Origin: Allobosea sp. BK604
Lineage (GTDB): Bacteria > Pseudomonadota > Alphaproteobacteria > Rhizobiales > Beijerinckiaceae
Reading direction: 5' to 3'
Assembly (NCBI RefSeq): GCF_004341515.1
Contig: NZ_SLZF01000005.1
Location: 372,001 to 436,000 of the forward strand
Length of the DNA: 64,000 nucleotides
Positions 35,200 to 44,218 of this stretch are shown here, one piece after another; the first letter of the stretch is position 1, and every line of letters begins with the position of its first letter. Both the position numbers and the translations under genes were made by a program. A model generated the notes under the pieces. The model was given only the letters and a program-made list of their open reading frames with translations. It searched no databases and had not been told where the DNA came from.

Positions 35200-36090
35200 T
35201 CAGGCGACCTGGTTTTCGAGCACTCCGATTCCGCCGATCTCGATGCGCACGACATCGCCCTTCCTCAGGAATTTCGGCGGGTTGAAGCCGAGGCCGACGC
35301 CGACCGGCGTCCCGGTCGCGATCAGGTCGCCCGGCTCGAGCGTGATATAGGCCGAGATCGTGCTGATCAGCGTCGGGATGTCGAAGATCAGGTCGGCGAC
35401 CGAGACATCCTGGCGGAGATCGCCATTGACCCAGGTCCGCAGGTGCAGCTTGCGCGGGTCGGGCGCCTCGTCGGCGGTCATCACGGCCGGGCCCATCGGG
35501 CAGAAGCCGTCAATGCCCTTGCCGATCACCCATTGCCGATGCTTGTGCTGGAGATGACGCGAGGTCACGTCGTTGATGATCGTGTAGCCGAAGACGTGGT
35601 CGAGCGCGTCCTCCCTGGAAATGCCGCGGCCGCCCTTGCCGATCACGACCGTCAGCTCGCCCTCGTAATCGACCGAGGAGGTCGGATCGAGATAGCCCGG
35701 GATGGTGTCGCCCGGACCAATGACCGCGGAAGGCGGCTTGGTGAAGATCACCGGCGCCTCGGGCACGATCTCCTTGGCGCTGGCGTCGAAGCCGCTCTGC
35801 GCGAACTCGCGCGCGTGCTCGTGGTAGTTCTTGCCGACGCAGAAGATGTTGCGCGCCGGGCGCGGGAACGGTGCGTGCAGAGTCGCTTCCGCGAGCGCCA
35901 GCCGGGGCGCCTGCGCGACGAGATTGGTCAACCTATCCAGACCCTCGGAGTCGAGAGCGCAGCATGCGGCCATGCTCTCCGGAGCGCCCGGAACCTGCGA
36001 GAGATCGGCGATCAGATCGCCTTCAACGGCACCGAGCCTCTTATTTTTCGACGTATTATCAGTCTTTTGGCTGAAGATGACGAGTTGCAT
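35200..36090 (-). CDS. Fumarylacetoacetate hydrolase family protein
   Basis: A 296-residue FAH-fold enzyme starting MQLVIFSQKTDNTSKNK. The N-terminal cap is followed by the catalytic domain with FCVGKNYHEHAREF, VDYEGELTVVIGKGGRGI (metal-ligand Glu region) and GYTIINDVTSR. Such proteins hydrolyse or decarboxylate/isomerise beta-diketo acids in aromatic catabolism. AAGGGTC precedes the ATG. It is the first gene of a leftward operon with the TctC-type, 2Fe-2S, molybdopterin and ModA-like genes and has a well-formed promoter at 36135-36163. Confidence 0.92.
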   Translation of the reverse strand: MQLVIFSQKTDNTSKNKRLGAVEGDLIADLSQVPGAPESMAACCALDSEGLDRLTNLVAQAPRLALAEATLHAPFPRPARNIFCVGKNYHEHAREFAQSGFDASAKEIVPEAPVIFTKPPSAVIGPGDTIPGYLDPTSSVDYEGELTVVIGKGGRGISREDALDHVFGYTIINDVTSRHLQHKHRQWVIGKGIDGFCPMGPAVMTADEAPDPRKLHLRTWVNGDLRQDVSVADLIFDIPTLISTISAYITLEPGDLIATGTPVGVGLGFNPPKFLRKGDVVRIEIGGIGVLENQVA

Positions 36091-36134
36091 GACCCTTGCC
36101 CGCTCGAAGGCGCCAAAATGGCGCGGTCCGCAAG

Positions 36135-36210
36135 AGGTAGAACGCCGCGTTCAAAGCTGTCAACCAAATGCCGCGATCGCGACCTGTTTCGGCGATATTG
36201 GTCGACCAAT
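36135..36210 (-). promoter_or_regulatory. Promoter and operator of the hydroxylase/FAH operon
   Basis: On the minus strand: -35 TTGACA (36163-36158), 17 nt, -10 CTACCT (36140-36135). A half-site TTGGT overlaps the -35. A perfect 14-bp palindrome ATTGGTCGACCAAT lies at 36197-36210, just before the promoter. It matches the site upstream of the adjacent GntR gene except at one base. Confidence 0.68.
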
Positions 36211-36229
36211 TCAGATTGCAGCTCGTCCG

Positions 36230-36910
36230 TCAGCGGCCGAGCAGGTTATTGCGCACGCGCTCGAGATGCCCGAGCAGGGCCTTCTCGGCCCTCGCGACAT
36301 TGCGCGCCCGCAGCGCAGCGACGATCTCGTGGTGCTCGCGGCGATAATGGTCGCGGCGCTCGGCGCTGAGGCTGCGGCGCTTCAGCTCGCCCCATTCGGT
36401 CAGGTCGCGAGCCCGCGTGATCATGGCGTAGAGCTCGATGACCAGCCGATTATGCGTCGACGTGGCGATGGCCTGGTGCAGGGCGGCGTCCCAATGCTCG
36501 AATTCCTCGAAGCCATCGGCCGCGTCGCCGTGACGGATGCATTCGTCGAAGCGGGCGAAATCGGCCTGGTCGGCATTGATGGCGGCGAGCTGGGCGAGCT
36601 GGGGCTCGAGCAGCAGCCGCGCCTCCATGATCTCGGCCGGGCTCGCGGCCGGCGGCGCCACCTCGGCCGGCGCCGGCGCAGGCTGCGGCTCCTGCTCGCG
36701 GACATAGGTGCCGCTGCCGATGATCCGCGTCACGGCGCCGCCGCTCTCCAGGACAGCGAGCGCATCGCGGACGGCCGAGCGCGGCACGCCGAGTTGCTCC
36801 GCCAGGGCGCGCTCGGTCGGCAGCTTGCCGTTGGCGCGGTAGGCGCCCGACTTGATGCTGCCGATGATATAGTCGCGGACCCTGAGATCGTGGCGTGTCG
36901 TTGTGTCCAT
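36230..36910 (-). CDS. FadR-subfamily GntR transcriptional regulator
   Basis: A 226-residue regulator starting MDTTTRHDLRVRDYIIGSI. The winged helix-turn-helix (about 5-75) has GKLPTERALAEQLGVPRSAVRDALAVLE and the wing AVTRIIGSGTYV. The FCD ligand domain (about 95-220) holds DECIRHGDAADGFEEFEHWDAALHQAIA and REHHEIVAALRARN. An Ala/Pro linker separates them. It lies on the same strand just upstream of the FAH-headed operon and is the probable ligand of the ATTGGTC palindromes at 36197 and 36950. The effector is unknown. Confidence 0.92.
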   Translation of the reverse strand: MDTTTRHDLRVRDYIIGSIKSGAYRANGKLPTERALAEQLGVPRSAVRDALAVLESGGAVTRIIGSGTYVREQEPQPAPAPAEVAPPAASPAEIMEARLLLEPQLAQLAAINADQADFARFDECIRHGDAADGFEEFEHWDAALHQAIATSTHNRLVIELYAMITRARDLTEWGELKRRSLSAERRDHYRREHHEIVAALRARNVARAEKALLGHLERVRNNLLGR

Positions 36911-36949
36911 GATCGCGTCTTGATTGCTTCGTTGCTCGCGCAGCTCTTG

Positions 36950-36963
36950 ATTGGTCTACCAAT
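36950..36963. promoter_or_regulatory. Operator ATTGGTCTACCAAT upstream of the GntR gene
   Basis: A 14-bp near-perfect palindrome differing at one central base from ATTGGTCGACCAAT at 36197-36210. It lies 40 bp before the GntR start, a position suiting autoregulation. Confidence 0.65.
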
Positions 36964-37045
36964 TTCGCCGCGGGAAACAAGCGGTTTCGTAATGATCCCT
37001 GATCTGTCCCCGTCTTGCGCTCACGCTTTGGCGACCTCGCGACGA

Positions 37046-37079
37046 ATTGGTTGACAGCCCGGAAACCAATCGTCAGGCT
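37046..37079 (+). promoter_or_regulatory. Promoter of the iron/polyamine-type ABC operon with GntR half-sites
   Basis: ATTGGT at 37046-37051 and ACCAAT at 37065-37070 form a spaced inverted pair. They flank a promoter with -35 TTGACA (37051-37056), 17 nt and CAGGCT (37074-37079). TTGGTTGACAGC is shared with the FAH-operon promoter, so both operons may answer to the same regulator. Confidence 0.5.
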
Positions 37080-37171
37080 GCCCCAAAATCAGATCAAGAA
37101 ATTCGCTCCGGGAAACGTCCGATGGTTGAGATACAGCGCCGCCCGCGCCGTGCGGGCGATGGAGCGCGGCT

Positions 37172-38953
37172 GTGAGTCAGGCGACGCTTGGACGCGTCAG
37201 CCTGGAGCGCGGCCGCCCGGCGAGCCTGTCGACGGCCAGGCCCCCCTCACGCCTCGCCCGCATCTTCAGCCTGGAGAACCTCGTCATGGGCGGGGCGATC
37301 GCAGCCCTGTTCGTGCTGGTGGTCTTCCCGCTCTGCTTCCTGCTGATCGGCAGCGTCTGGGGCGATGGCGGCTTCACGCTGGAGTATTTCTCGGAGGCGC
37401 TCTCCGGTCGGCTCTATCTCCAGGCGCTGCTCAACTCGCTGGTGCTGGGCGCCTGGACCGGGTTGTTCAGCCTGCTGCTCGGCCTGCCGCTGGCCTGGGC
37501 CGTGGCGCGCACCAATGTGCCGGGCAAGGGGCTGATCACCCTGACCGCGAACCTGTCCTACCTCTCGCCGCCGTTCCTGACCGCGATCGCCTTCGTCAAC
37601 CTCTTCGGCCCCAATGCCGGCCTGATCAACGCCTTCTTCCGCGACGTGCTCGGCCTGCCCTGGCTCGGCTTCAACATCTTCTCGATGCCTGGCCTGGTGC
37701 TGGTCACGGTGCTGCACACCTTTCCTTACGTCTACCTGCTCGCCTCCAGCGCCCTGCAATCGGTGGATGCCTCCTATGAGGAAGCGGCCCAGATCCTCGG
37801 CGCGAGCAAATGGCGCACCGTGCTCTCGATCACCACGCCGCTGGTGATGCCGGCGATCCTGTCGGGGGTGCTGCTCGCCTTCGTCAATGCCATCGCGCTG
37901 TTCGGCTCGCAGGCCATCATCGGCCTGCCTGGCCGCATCGTCACCCTGCCGACGCGGATCTACTCGCTGTTCGACTACCCCGCGCAATACGGGCTGGCCT
38001 CGGCGCTCTCGCTGCTCTTCGTCGTGATCACGATCGCGGCGCTCTACCTGCAGCGCTCCTATCTGGCCAAGCGCTCCTTCGTGACGCTCGGCGGCAAGGG
38101 CGCGCGCCCGCAGCTCATGGATCTCGGCTGGGCCAAATGGCTGCTCTTCGGCTTCTGCCTGCTGGTCTTCTTCGTCTCGATCGTACTGCCCTACGCCACC
38201 CTGATCGCAGTCTCGCTCTCGAAATCCTGGGGACTCGCCTTCTGGAAGGGGCTGACGCTCGAGCATTACCGCTTCGTGCTCTTCGACTATGACGTGACCC
38301 AGCGCGCGATCCTCAACTCGCTCGGGCTGGCGACGGTCGCGGCCACTGTCGCGGTCTTCCTCGGCGCGATCATCGGCTGGATCGACATCCGCACCCATAT
38401 CCCCGGCCGCAAGTTCCTCGACTATGCGGCGCTGGTGCCGCTTGGCCTGCCCGGCATCGTCATGGCCGTGGCGCTGATCCAGTTCTGGCTCTCGATGCCG
38501 ATCGCGCTCTACGGCACGCTGGCGATCCTGCTGCTCGCCTATGTCGGCCGCTATATCCCGCTCGGCGTGCGCGCCGCCAACACCTCGCTGCGCCAGATCG
38601 ACCCGACGCTGGAGGAGAGCGCCCGCATCCTCGGGGCAAGCTGGGTCCACACCCTGAAGGAGATCACCTTGCCGCTGATGCGGCCAGGTCTCTTCGCCGG
38701 CTGGCTGCTGGTCTTCGTGCCGGTCATCCAGGAGCTCAGCGCCTCGATCCTGCTGTTCTCGTCGAGCTCGATGACGCTCGCGGTCGCGATCTACAATCTC
38801 TACGAGACCGGCTACACCGAGCCCGTCGCCGCGCTCGCCATGATCAACATGGCCATCATCGCCGTGGCGATCACGCTCGCCCGCAAGATCGGCGGCGGCG
38901 GCATCGGCAAGGATCCCGACAAAGCACCCGCCGCCCAGGGAGGAACCGCCTGA
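37172..38953 (+). CDS. ABC transporter permease, two fused permease domains (FbpB/PotB-C type)
   Basis: A 593-residue inner-membrane protein with two six-helix permease units. The first EAA loop is SYEEAAQILGASKWRTVLSITTPLV and the second is TLEESARILGASWVHTLKEITLPLM, as in FbpB-type Fe(III) or putrescine/thiamine-type importers. The GTG at 37172 has GGAG 8 nt upstream. The stop overlaps the ATPase start (TGATG). Its operon continues with an ATPase, a hydrolase, a binding protein and an aldo-keto reductase. The actual substrate may be organic, given those enzymes. Confidence 0.94.
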   Translation: MSQATLGRVSLERGRPASLSTARPPSRLARIFSLENLVMGGAIAALFVLVVFPLCFLLIGSVWGDGGFTLEYFSEALSGRLYLQALLNSLVLGAWTGLFSLLLGLPLAWAVARTNVPGKGLITLTANLSYLSPPFLTAIAFVNLFGPNAGLINAFFRDVLGLPWLGFNIFSMPGLVLVTVLHTFPYVYLLASSALQSVDASYEEAAQILGASKWRTVLSITTPLVMPAILSGVLLAFVNAIALFGSQAIIGLPGRIVTLPTRIYSLFDYPAQYGLASALSLLFVVITIAALYLQRSYLAKRSFVTLGGKGARPQLMDLGWAKWLLFGFCLLVFFVSIVLPYATLIAVSLSKSWGLAFWKGLTLEHYRFVLFDYDVTQRAILNSLGLATVAATVAVFLGAIIGWIDIRTHIPGRKFLDYAALVPLGLPGIVMAVALIQFWLSMPIALYGTLAILLLAYVGRYIPLGVRAANTSLRQIDPTLEESARILGASWVHTLKEITLPLMRPGLFAGWLLVFVPVIQELSASILLFSSSSMTLAVAIYNLYETGYTEPVAALAMINMAIIAVAITLARKIGGGGIGKDPDKAPAAQGGTA

Positions 38954-40062
38954 TGGCCAGCATCACCATCGCCGCGATGTCGAAGAGCTATGGCGGGCGC
39001 TATCTCCAGATGCCCGCCCTGCAGGATCTGGACCTCGCGATCCAGGACAACCAGTTCATCACCCTGCTCGGCCCCTCCGGCTGCGGCAAGACCACGACGC
39101 TGCGGCTGATCGCCGGCTACGTCACGCCCGATACCGGCACGATCCATGTCGGCGACCGGCTGGTCTCCTCGCCCGCCGGCGTCGTCTCGCCCGAGGCGCG
39201 CGGCATGGGCATGGTCTTCCAGAATTACGCGGTCTGGCCGCACAAGACCGTCTACGAGAACATCGCCTTCGGCCTGAAGCTGCGCAAGCTCTCCTCGGGC
39301 CAGGTCCGCGACAAGGTCGAGGAGGCGCTCGGCCTCGTCAACCTGAAGGGGCTCGAGGGCCGCTTCCCCAACGAGCTTTCCGGCGGCCAGCAGCAGCGGG
39401 TCGCGCTGGCACGATCGCTCGTGGTCGAGCCCGACATCCTGTTGCTGGACGAGCCGCTCTCCAATCTCGACGCCAAGTTGCGCGAGAGGATGCGGGGCGA
39501 GCTCAAGCAACTGCAGCGCCGCACCGGCATCACCTTCATCTATGTCACGCATGATCAGGCCGAGGCGCTGGCGCTGTCCGACCAGATCGCGGTGATGCAT
39601 GCCGGGCGGCTGCAGCAATTCGGCTCGCCCTTCGAGGTCTACAACAAGCCGGCAAACCGCGTCGTCGCCGATTTCATGGGCCTGGTGAACCTGGTGCCCG
39701 GGCAGATCCGCTCGGTCAATGGCGACAGCGCCGAGATCGAGGCGGATGGCGGGCTGGTGCTGGCGGCCCCGCGTCCGGCCGGGATGGCAGCCGGCGCGCA
39801 GGTCGACATCGCCATCCGGCCCGAGAACGTCCGACTGACCGCCGAGCCCGGTGCACTCTCGGGCACGGTCAGCGAACTGACCTTCCTCGGCAATCTCTGC
39901 GAATACGTCGTCACCCTCCCCGGCGGCCGGAACCTGCGGGTCCAGACCCATCCCCTGCAGCAATTTGCGGTCGGCGAGAGCGTCGGCATCGTCATCGACC
40001 CCAGCCAATGCAGCCTGTTCCCGCGCGAGCCGTCAGCCGACGCCCTCGCCTCGGCCGCATGA
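38953..40062 (+). CDS. ABC transporter ATP-binding protein (FbpC/PotA type)
   Basis: A 369-residue ATPase with Walker A GPSGCGKTTTLR, signature LSGGQQQRVALARSL, Walker B ILLLDEPLSNLDAKLRERM and the switch His in YVTHDQAEA. A C-terminal TOBE-type domain (about 280-360) is present, as usual in the MalK/PotA/FbpC group. It starts one base before the end of the permease gene, so translation is coupled. The catalytic part is complete. Confidence 0.95.
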   Translation: MASITIAAMSKSYGGRYLQMPALQDLDLAIQDNQFITLLGPSGCGKTTTLRLIAGYVTPDTGTIHVGDRLVSSPAGVVSPEARGMGMVFQNYAVWPHKTVYENIAFGLKLRKLSSGQVRDKVEEALGLVNLKGLEGRFPNELSGGQQQRVALARSLVVEPDILLLDEPLSNLDAKLRERMRGELKQLQRRTGITFIYVTHDQAEALALSDQIAVMHAGRLQQFGSPFEVYNKPANRVVADFMGLVNLVPGQIRSVNGDSAEIEADGGLVLAAPRPAGMAAGAQVDIAIRPENVRLTAEPGALSGTVSELTFLGNLCEYVVTLPGGRNLRVQTHPLQQFAVGESVGIVIDPSQCSLFPREPSADALASAA

Positions 40063-40087
40063 AAACTGACTTTCTACGGAGACTGAC

Positions 40088-41017
40088 ATGAACCAGCACA
40101 CCACCGCGCAGGGCCCGATCAAGGCCGAGGAGCACTGGACCAAGAAGGGCGAGGTCGACCTCTTCCTCTTCGAGAAATACCTGGGCACGCCCTCCGACGA
40201 GAAGGGCACGATCCTGTTCGTGCACGGCTCCTCCATGGCCTCGCAACCGACCTTCGACCTGCAGGTGCCGGGCCGGCCGGATTCCTCGGTGATGGAGTGG
40301 TTCGCCAAGCAGGGCTACGACACCTGGTGCGTCGACATGGAGGGCTATGGCCGCTCGACCAAGACGCGCGACATCACCAGCAACATCGCCGATGGCGCCG
40401 ACGACCTGACGGCGGCCTCCGACTACATCATGAAGCTGCGCGGCAACCGCCCCTTCCTGGTCTATGGCATCTCATCGGGCGCGCTGCGCGCCGCCGCCTT
40501 CGCCGAGCGCCATCCCGAGCGCGTGCGCCGACTGGCGCTCGACGCCTTCGTCTGGACTGGCGAGGGCAGCCCGACGCTCGAAGAGCGCAAGAAGAAGCTG
40601 CCGCAGTTCCAGGCGATGAAGCGCCGGCCGATCGACCGCGCCTTCGTGCATTCGATCTTCAACCGCGACCACCCCGGCACCGCCGACCATGCCACGGTCG
40701 AGGCCTTCGCCGATGCGATCCTGGCGCTCGACGATTCCATGCCGACCGGCACCTATGTCGACATGTGCTCGCGCCTGCCGCTGACCGACCCCGCGAAGAT
40801 CACCGTGCCGACGATCATCATGCGCGGCGAATATGACGGCATCGCCAGCTTCGAGGACCTGATCGCGTTCTACTCGCGGCTGCCGAATGCCGACAAGCAG
40901 TTCGTCGTCATGCCCGGCATCTCGCACGCCTCGTTCCAGCAGAAGAACTACAAGATGGTCTACCACATCCTGAAGAGCTTCTACGAACAGCCGGAGCCGC
41001 TCTATCGCGGCGAGTGA
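40088..41017 (+). CDS. Alpha/beta hydrolase
   Basis: A 309-residue cytoplasmic alpha/beta-hydrolase. The oxyanion-hole region is LFVHGSSM and the nucleophile elbow is GISSG (Ser). A late acid/His pair is plausible in MRGEYDGIASF and MPGISHASFQQ. No signal peptide. GGAG lies 6 nt before the ATG. It sits inside the ABC operon between ATPase and binding-protein genes, suggesting that the imported compound is an ester, lactone or amide hydrolysed on entry. That role is inferred. Confidence 0.88.
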   Translation: MNQHTTAQGPIKAEEHWTKKGEVDLFLFEKYLGTPSDEKGTILFVHGSSMASQPTFDLQVPGRPDSSVMEWFAKQGYDTWCVDMEGYGRSTKTRDITSNIADGADDLTAASDYIMKLRGNRPFLVYGISSGALRAAAFAERHPERVRRLALDAFVWTGEGSPTLEERKKKLPQFQAMKRRPIDRAFVHSIFNRDHPGTADHATVEAFADAILALDDSMPTGTYVDMCSRLPLTDPAKITVPTIIMRGEYDGIASFEDLIAFYSRLPNADKQFVVMPGISHASFQQKNYKMVYHILKSFYEQPEPLYRGE

Positions 41018-41034
41018 CGACAACTTTCCGCGCG

Positions 41035-41061
41035 CGCCGCCGGACTTGACATCCGGCGGCG
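41035..41061 (+). other. Intra-operon hairpin between hydrolase and binding-protein genes
   Basis: A perfect 10-bp stem CGCCGCCGGA / TCCGGCGGCG with a 7-nt loop and no U-run. It may stabilise the upstream message or attenuate read-through, while the binding-protein gene about 70 bp later keeps its own strong ribosome-binding site. Confidence 0.5.
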
Positions 41062-41131
41062 GGGCGAAAGAGGGCCGGCAGATGCCCTCGCGCCACAGCG
41101 CAGCCGAACCAACGAACCGGGAGGAATGACG

Positions 41132-42148
41132 ATGAGCAGGACAGCTTACACGATCGCGCTCGGCGCCATGCTGTCGCTGGCGACGGCCGGCACGGCGCTC
41201 GCGCAGGACAAGGCGGATGTCGAGGCCGCCAAGAAGGAGGGCAAGGTCGTCTGGTACACCTCGACCCCCGTCGAGACCGGCCAGAAGATCGCCAAGATGT
41301 TCGAGGCCAAATACGGCGTGAAGGTCGAGGTCTTCCGCTCCGGCGGCTCGGCCATCCTGCGCCGCTTCCTGCAGGAGGCGCAGGCCAAGCGCATCAATGC
41401 CGACCTGCTGACCACCTCGGACCCGGCCGCGGCGGCCGAGCTCGGCGACCAGGGCATGTTCGTGCCGTTCAAGCCGGCGAATTTCGACAAGATCCCCGAC
41501 GGCGCCAAGGATGCGAACGGCAACTTCATCGCCCAGCGGCTCAACATCATCACGATCTACGTGCGCAGCGACAAGATGCCGGCCGCCGAGGCGCCGCGCA
41601 CCTGGGACGCCCTGCTCGACCCGAAATACAAGGGCAAGCAGGTGATGACCGACCCGTCCTTCACCTCGCTGCAGCTGACCGTGGTCGGCATGAACGCCAA
41701 GGAGAAGGGCTGGGGCTATTATGAGAAGCTGCGCCAGAACGACATCATGATCGTGCAGAGCAACCAGCAGGTCTCGGACATGATCAAGCGCGGCGAACGC
41801 GTCATCGCCGCCGGCGCGCTCGATTCCTATGCCGCCGAGGACCGCAAGGACGGCCATCCGATCGAGACGATCTACCCGACCGACGGCACCTATGTGATCC
41901 CCTCCCCGACGTCGGTGGTGAAGGGTTCGCCCAATCCCAATGCCGGCAAGCTGCTCGCCGAGTTCATGATCAGCGACGAGGTCCAGAAGCTCTTCCCCGA
42001 GGAGGGCTCCTATTCCGCCCGCATCGACATGCCGCCGCCGGCCAACAGCCCCGCGGTCAAGGACATCAAGCTGATCGGCGTCGACTACGAGTTCCTGCGC
42101 AAGCAGGGGCCGATCGTGAAGAAGAAATTCAACGAAATCTTCCAGTGA
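41132..42148 (+). CDS. ABC transporter substrate-binding protein (FbpA/AfuA type, SBP family 1)
   Basis: A 338-residue periplasmic binding protein with a Sec signal ([24 protein letters not shown]). [36 protein letters not shown] is typical of the Fe(III)/2-aminoethylphosphonate-type binding proteins. I start it at 41132 because GGGAGGA is 7 nt upstream; the in-frame ATG at 41126 is only 1 nt from that sequence. The tyrosine pair used for iron in FbpA is not evident, so the ligand may be organic. Followed by an aldo-keto reductase gene. Confidence 0.92.
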   Translation: MSRTAYTIALGAMLSLATAGTALAQDKADVEAAKKEGKVVWYTSTPVETGQKIAKMFEAKYGVKVEVFRSGGSAILRRFLQEAQAKRINADLLTTSDPAAAAELGDQGMFVPFKPANFDKIPDGAKDANGNFIAQRLNIITIYVRSDKMPAAEAPRTWDALLDPKYKGKQVMTDPSFTSLQLTVVGMNAKEKGWGYYEKLRQNDIMIVQSNQQVSDMIKRGERVIAAGALDSYAAEDRKDGHPIETIYPTDGTYVIPSPTSVVKGSPNPNAGKLLAEFMISDEVQKLFPEEGSYSARIDMPPPANSPAVKDIKLIGVDYEFLRKQGPIVKKKFNEIFQ

Positions 42149-42180
42149 GCGGCCACGCTCAAACCGCAAGGAACAGGCTC

Positions 42181-43158
42181 ATGCAGACCCGACGCCTCGG
42201 CATGCTCGACGTCTCCGCCATCGGGCTCGGCTGCATGAGCATGACGCCGATCTACGGCGAGCCCGACCCGACTGAGGCCGCCGCCACGATCCACCGCGCC
42301 GCCGAGCGCGGTGTGACCCTGGTCGACACCGCCGACGCCTATAATTTCGGCGCCAATGAGGAGCTGGTCGGGCGCGCGCTCAAGGGGATCCGCGACAAGG
42401 TCGTGCTCGCCACGAAATTCGGCAATATCCGGCTCCCGGACGGCACCGCCGAAGTCAACGGCAAGCCGGACTATGTCCCGCAGGCCTGCGACCTCAGCCT
42501 GAAGCGGCTGGGCGTCGACCATATCGACCTCTACTACGCCCACCGCATCGACCCGAGCGTGCCGATCGAGGAGACCGTCGGAGCGATGGCGAAGCTGGTC
42601 GCGGCAGGAAAGGTGCGCCATATCGGATTGTCGGAAGCGTCGCCGGCGACGCTGCGGCGCGCGCATGCCGTCCACCCGATCACCGCGCTGCAGACCGAAT
42701 ACTCGCTCTGGACGCGCGATCCCGAGACAGAGCTCCTGCCGCTCTGCGAGGAGCTCGGCATCGGCTTCGTCGCCTACAGCCCGCTCGGCCGCGGCTTCCT
42801 GACCGGCACCATCGCGGCGCTGGACGATCTCGCGCCGAAGGACCGGCGCCGCGACATGCCGCGCTTCCAGGGCGACAACATGGCCCATAACCTGGTCATG
42901 GTCGAAGCCCTGCGCGCCGCCGCAGCGCAGGAGGGCTGCACTCCGGCGCAGCTTGCGCTTGCCTGGCTGCTCAGCCGCCGTCCTTTCATCGTGCCCCTGC
43001 CCGGCTCGAAACAGCGCCGCTGGCTCGACGAGAACGCCGATGCCGCCGATCTCGCGCCGGCGGCCTCGACCCTGGCAAAGCTGGACGAGGCCTTCGCCCC
43101 CGGACGGGCTGCCGGAACACGCTATCCGCCCGCACAGATGAAGCGCGTCGGCATTTGA
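42181..43158 (+). CDS. Aldo/keto reductase
   Basis: A 325-residue NADPH-dependent oxidoreductase with a TIM barrel. The catalytic tetrad is visible: Asp and Tyr in [10 protein letters not shown], Lys in LATKFG and His in LYYAHRID. The C-terminal cofactor region [15 protein letters not shown] is also present. AAGGA lies about 8 nt before the ATG at 42181; an earlier start at 42145 overlaps the binding-protein stop and is less likely. As the last gene of the ABC operon it probably reduces a carbonyl derived from the imported substrate. Confidence 0.92.
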   Translation: MQTRRLGMLDVSAIGLGCMSMTPIYGEPDPTEAAATIHRAAERGVTLVDTADAYNFGANEELVGRALKGIRDKVVLATKFGNIRLPDGTAEVNGKPDYVPQACDLSLKRLGVDHIDLYYAHRIDPSVPIEETVGAMAKLVAAGKVRHIGLSEASPATLRRAHAVHPITALQTEYSLWTRDPETELLPLCEELGIGFVAYSPLGRGFLTGTIAALDDLAPKDRRRDMPRFQGDNMAHNLVMVEALRAAAAQEGCTPAQLALAWLLSRRPFIVPLPGSKQRRWLDENADAADLAPAASTLAKLDEAFAPGRAAGTRYPPAQMKRVGI

Positions 43159-43806
43159 ACGCCTGACGACGGCGGATGACGCTTCGGCTTGGCGCCGAGG
43201 CGAGTGCTGGCGCATGGCGCCTCGACTGTCCGCCGCAAGGTGGCTCTGGAAAGAAGCTGCGTGTCGGGTCCGCTTCCGGGCATGGAGCCAGAGCCCGCTC
43301 CCGGCGCATCCCCGCCCAAGCCGACTTGTCGAGCCGGATGACAGGGATGGATGGGACGGAGAACTCCGGCGGTACACCGGTTCATACCGATCCGCGCCAG
43401 GAGCGGACTCTGAAGATCGCGTCACGGCGGCTCGTCGAGCGAACCGCCATAGCCGGGAGCCGACCCGCGAACTCCTAGTTCGGCTTGCTACCGCCCCGGG
43501 GGGCCGGTGACGAGAGGAGCTCGTCGGTCAGGGTTCAATGTCCGGGTGCAGTGACGGGGGCCAAAATCGGACATTCCTGCTCGTGGAACGCCACAGCTCT
43601 GACCTCCGGATTGCAATCGTTCGCCGACGATCTGTCTGTTTGCGAAGGCTTTCTCACTAAATAAATAGAAATAAAATATGTAGTCGAGCTACTTGAAATT
43701 TGCATTTCTGGAGACCATCTCCGGTTTCAGCCTAATTTTCGTACTGAATTCAAAAGAATCTGCGCCCGCGCGCCCCGCTTAGGGCACCAAGAATTGGAGC
43801 CCGATC
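43159..43806. other. Long intergenic region, partly AT-rich
   Basis: The first half has the local GC content but no convincing frame. The segment about 43600-43780 is clearly AT-rich, including ATAAATAGAAATAAAAT near 43661. I see no promoter I can fix and no gene; decayed sequence at the junction to a block of small genes is likely. Confidence 0.35.
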
Positions 43807-43926
43807 ATGCGGTACTTTCCTGTTAACCATCGGATTTTCGTTGCAGCCGGATACCCGGACTGGTTGATGACATATGCGGTGAGCAGTGCCGCGTTTGCGT
43901 TTCTCTTTTTTCTTTTGTTGAATTGA
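43807..43926 (+). CDS. Possible 39-aa membrane microprotein
   Basis: The frame MRYFPVNHRIFV... ends in a hydrophobic segment (AFAFLFFLLLN) and has GGAG 7 nt before the ATG. It ends 7 bp before the next small membrane-protein gene. Size makes this tentative. Confidence 0.3.
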   Translation: MRYFPVNHRIFVAAGYPDWLMTYAVSSAAFAFLFFLLLN

Positions 43927-43933
43927 TGCGTTG

Positions 43934-44218
43934 ATGGAAAGCCGGGAGGAGCAAGCCCGCTTAGCCGCGACCAATCATGCATCTACGCCAGAATCGTCGG
44001 CCATGATGTATGGGATCATCGGGGTGGCACTCTTCAGTGTCAGCGCTTGGGGCGCGGTCAAGTTTTACAACCAGCCCTTGCTCATCCACTGGCAACTTTT
44101 GGCCCTGGGCGCACTCGTGGCCTTTTGTTTGGGAGTCTGGCTGCGGAAGCATCGTAAGCAGCGTTATATCAATGCTTCTCAGTCCGAGCTCATTCGCAAC
44201 GAGAGGCGGCTCGGATGA
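43934..44218 (+). CDS. Small two-helix membrane protein (94 aa)
   Basis: A 94-residue protein with a polar N-terminus (MESREEQARLAATNHAS), two membrane segments (about 26-45, YGIIGVALFSVSAWGAVKFY, and about 53-71, LLALGALVAFCLGVWL) and a basic tail (RKHRKQR). No named family recognised. The ATG at 43934 is chosen; a TTG lies one codon earlier. Its stop overlaps the ATG of the DUF1488 gene by 4 bp, implying translational coupling and a shared job. Confidence 0.62.
   Translation: MESREEQARLAATNHASTPESSAMMYGIIGVALFSVSAWGAVKFYNQPLLIHWQLLALGALVAFCLGVWLRKHRKQRYINASQSELIRNERRLG

Noticed and set aside
43159..43510. Several ~100-codon plus-strand frames after the aldo-keto reductase
   Set aside because: Overlapping frames of similar low quality, no ribosome-binding sites, no family resemblance.
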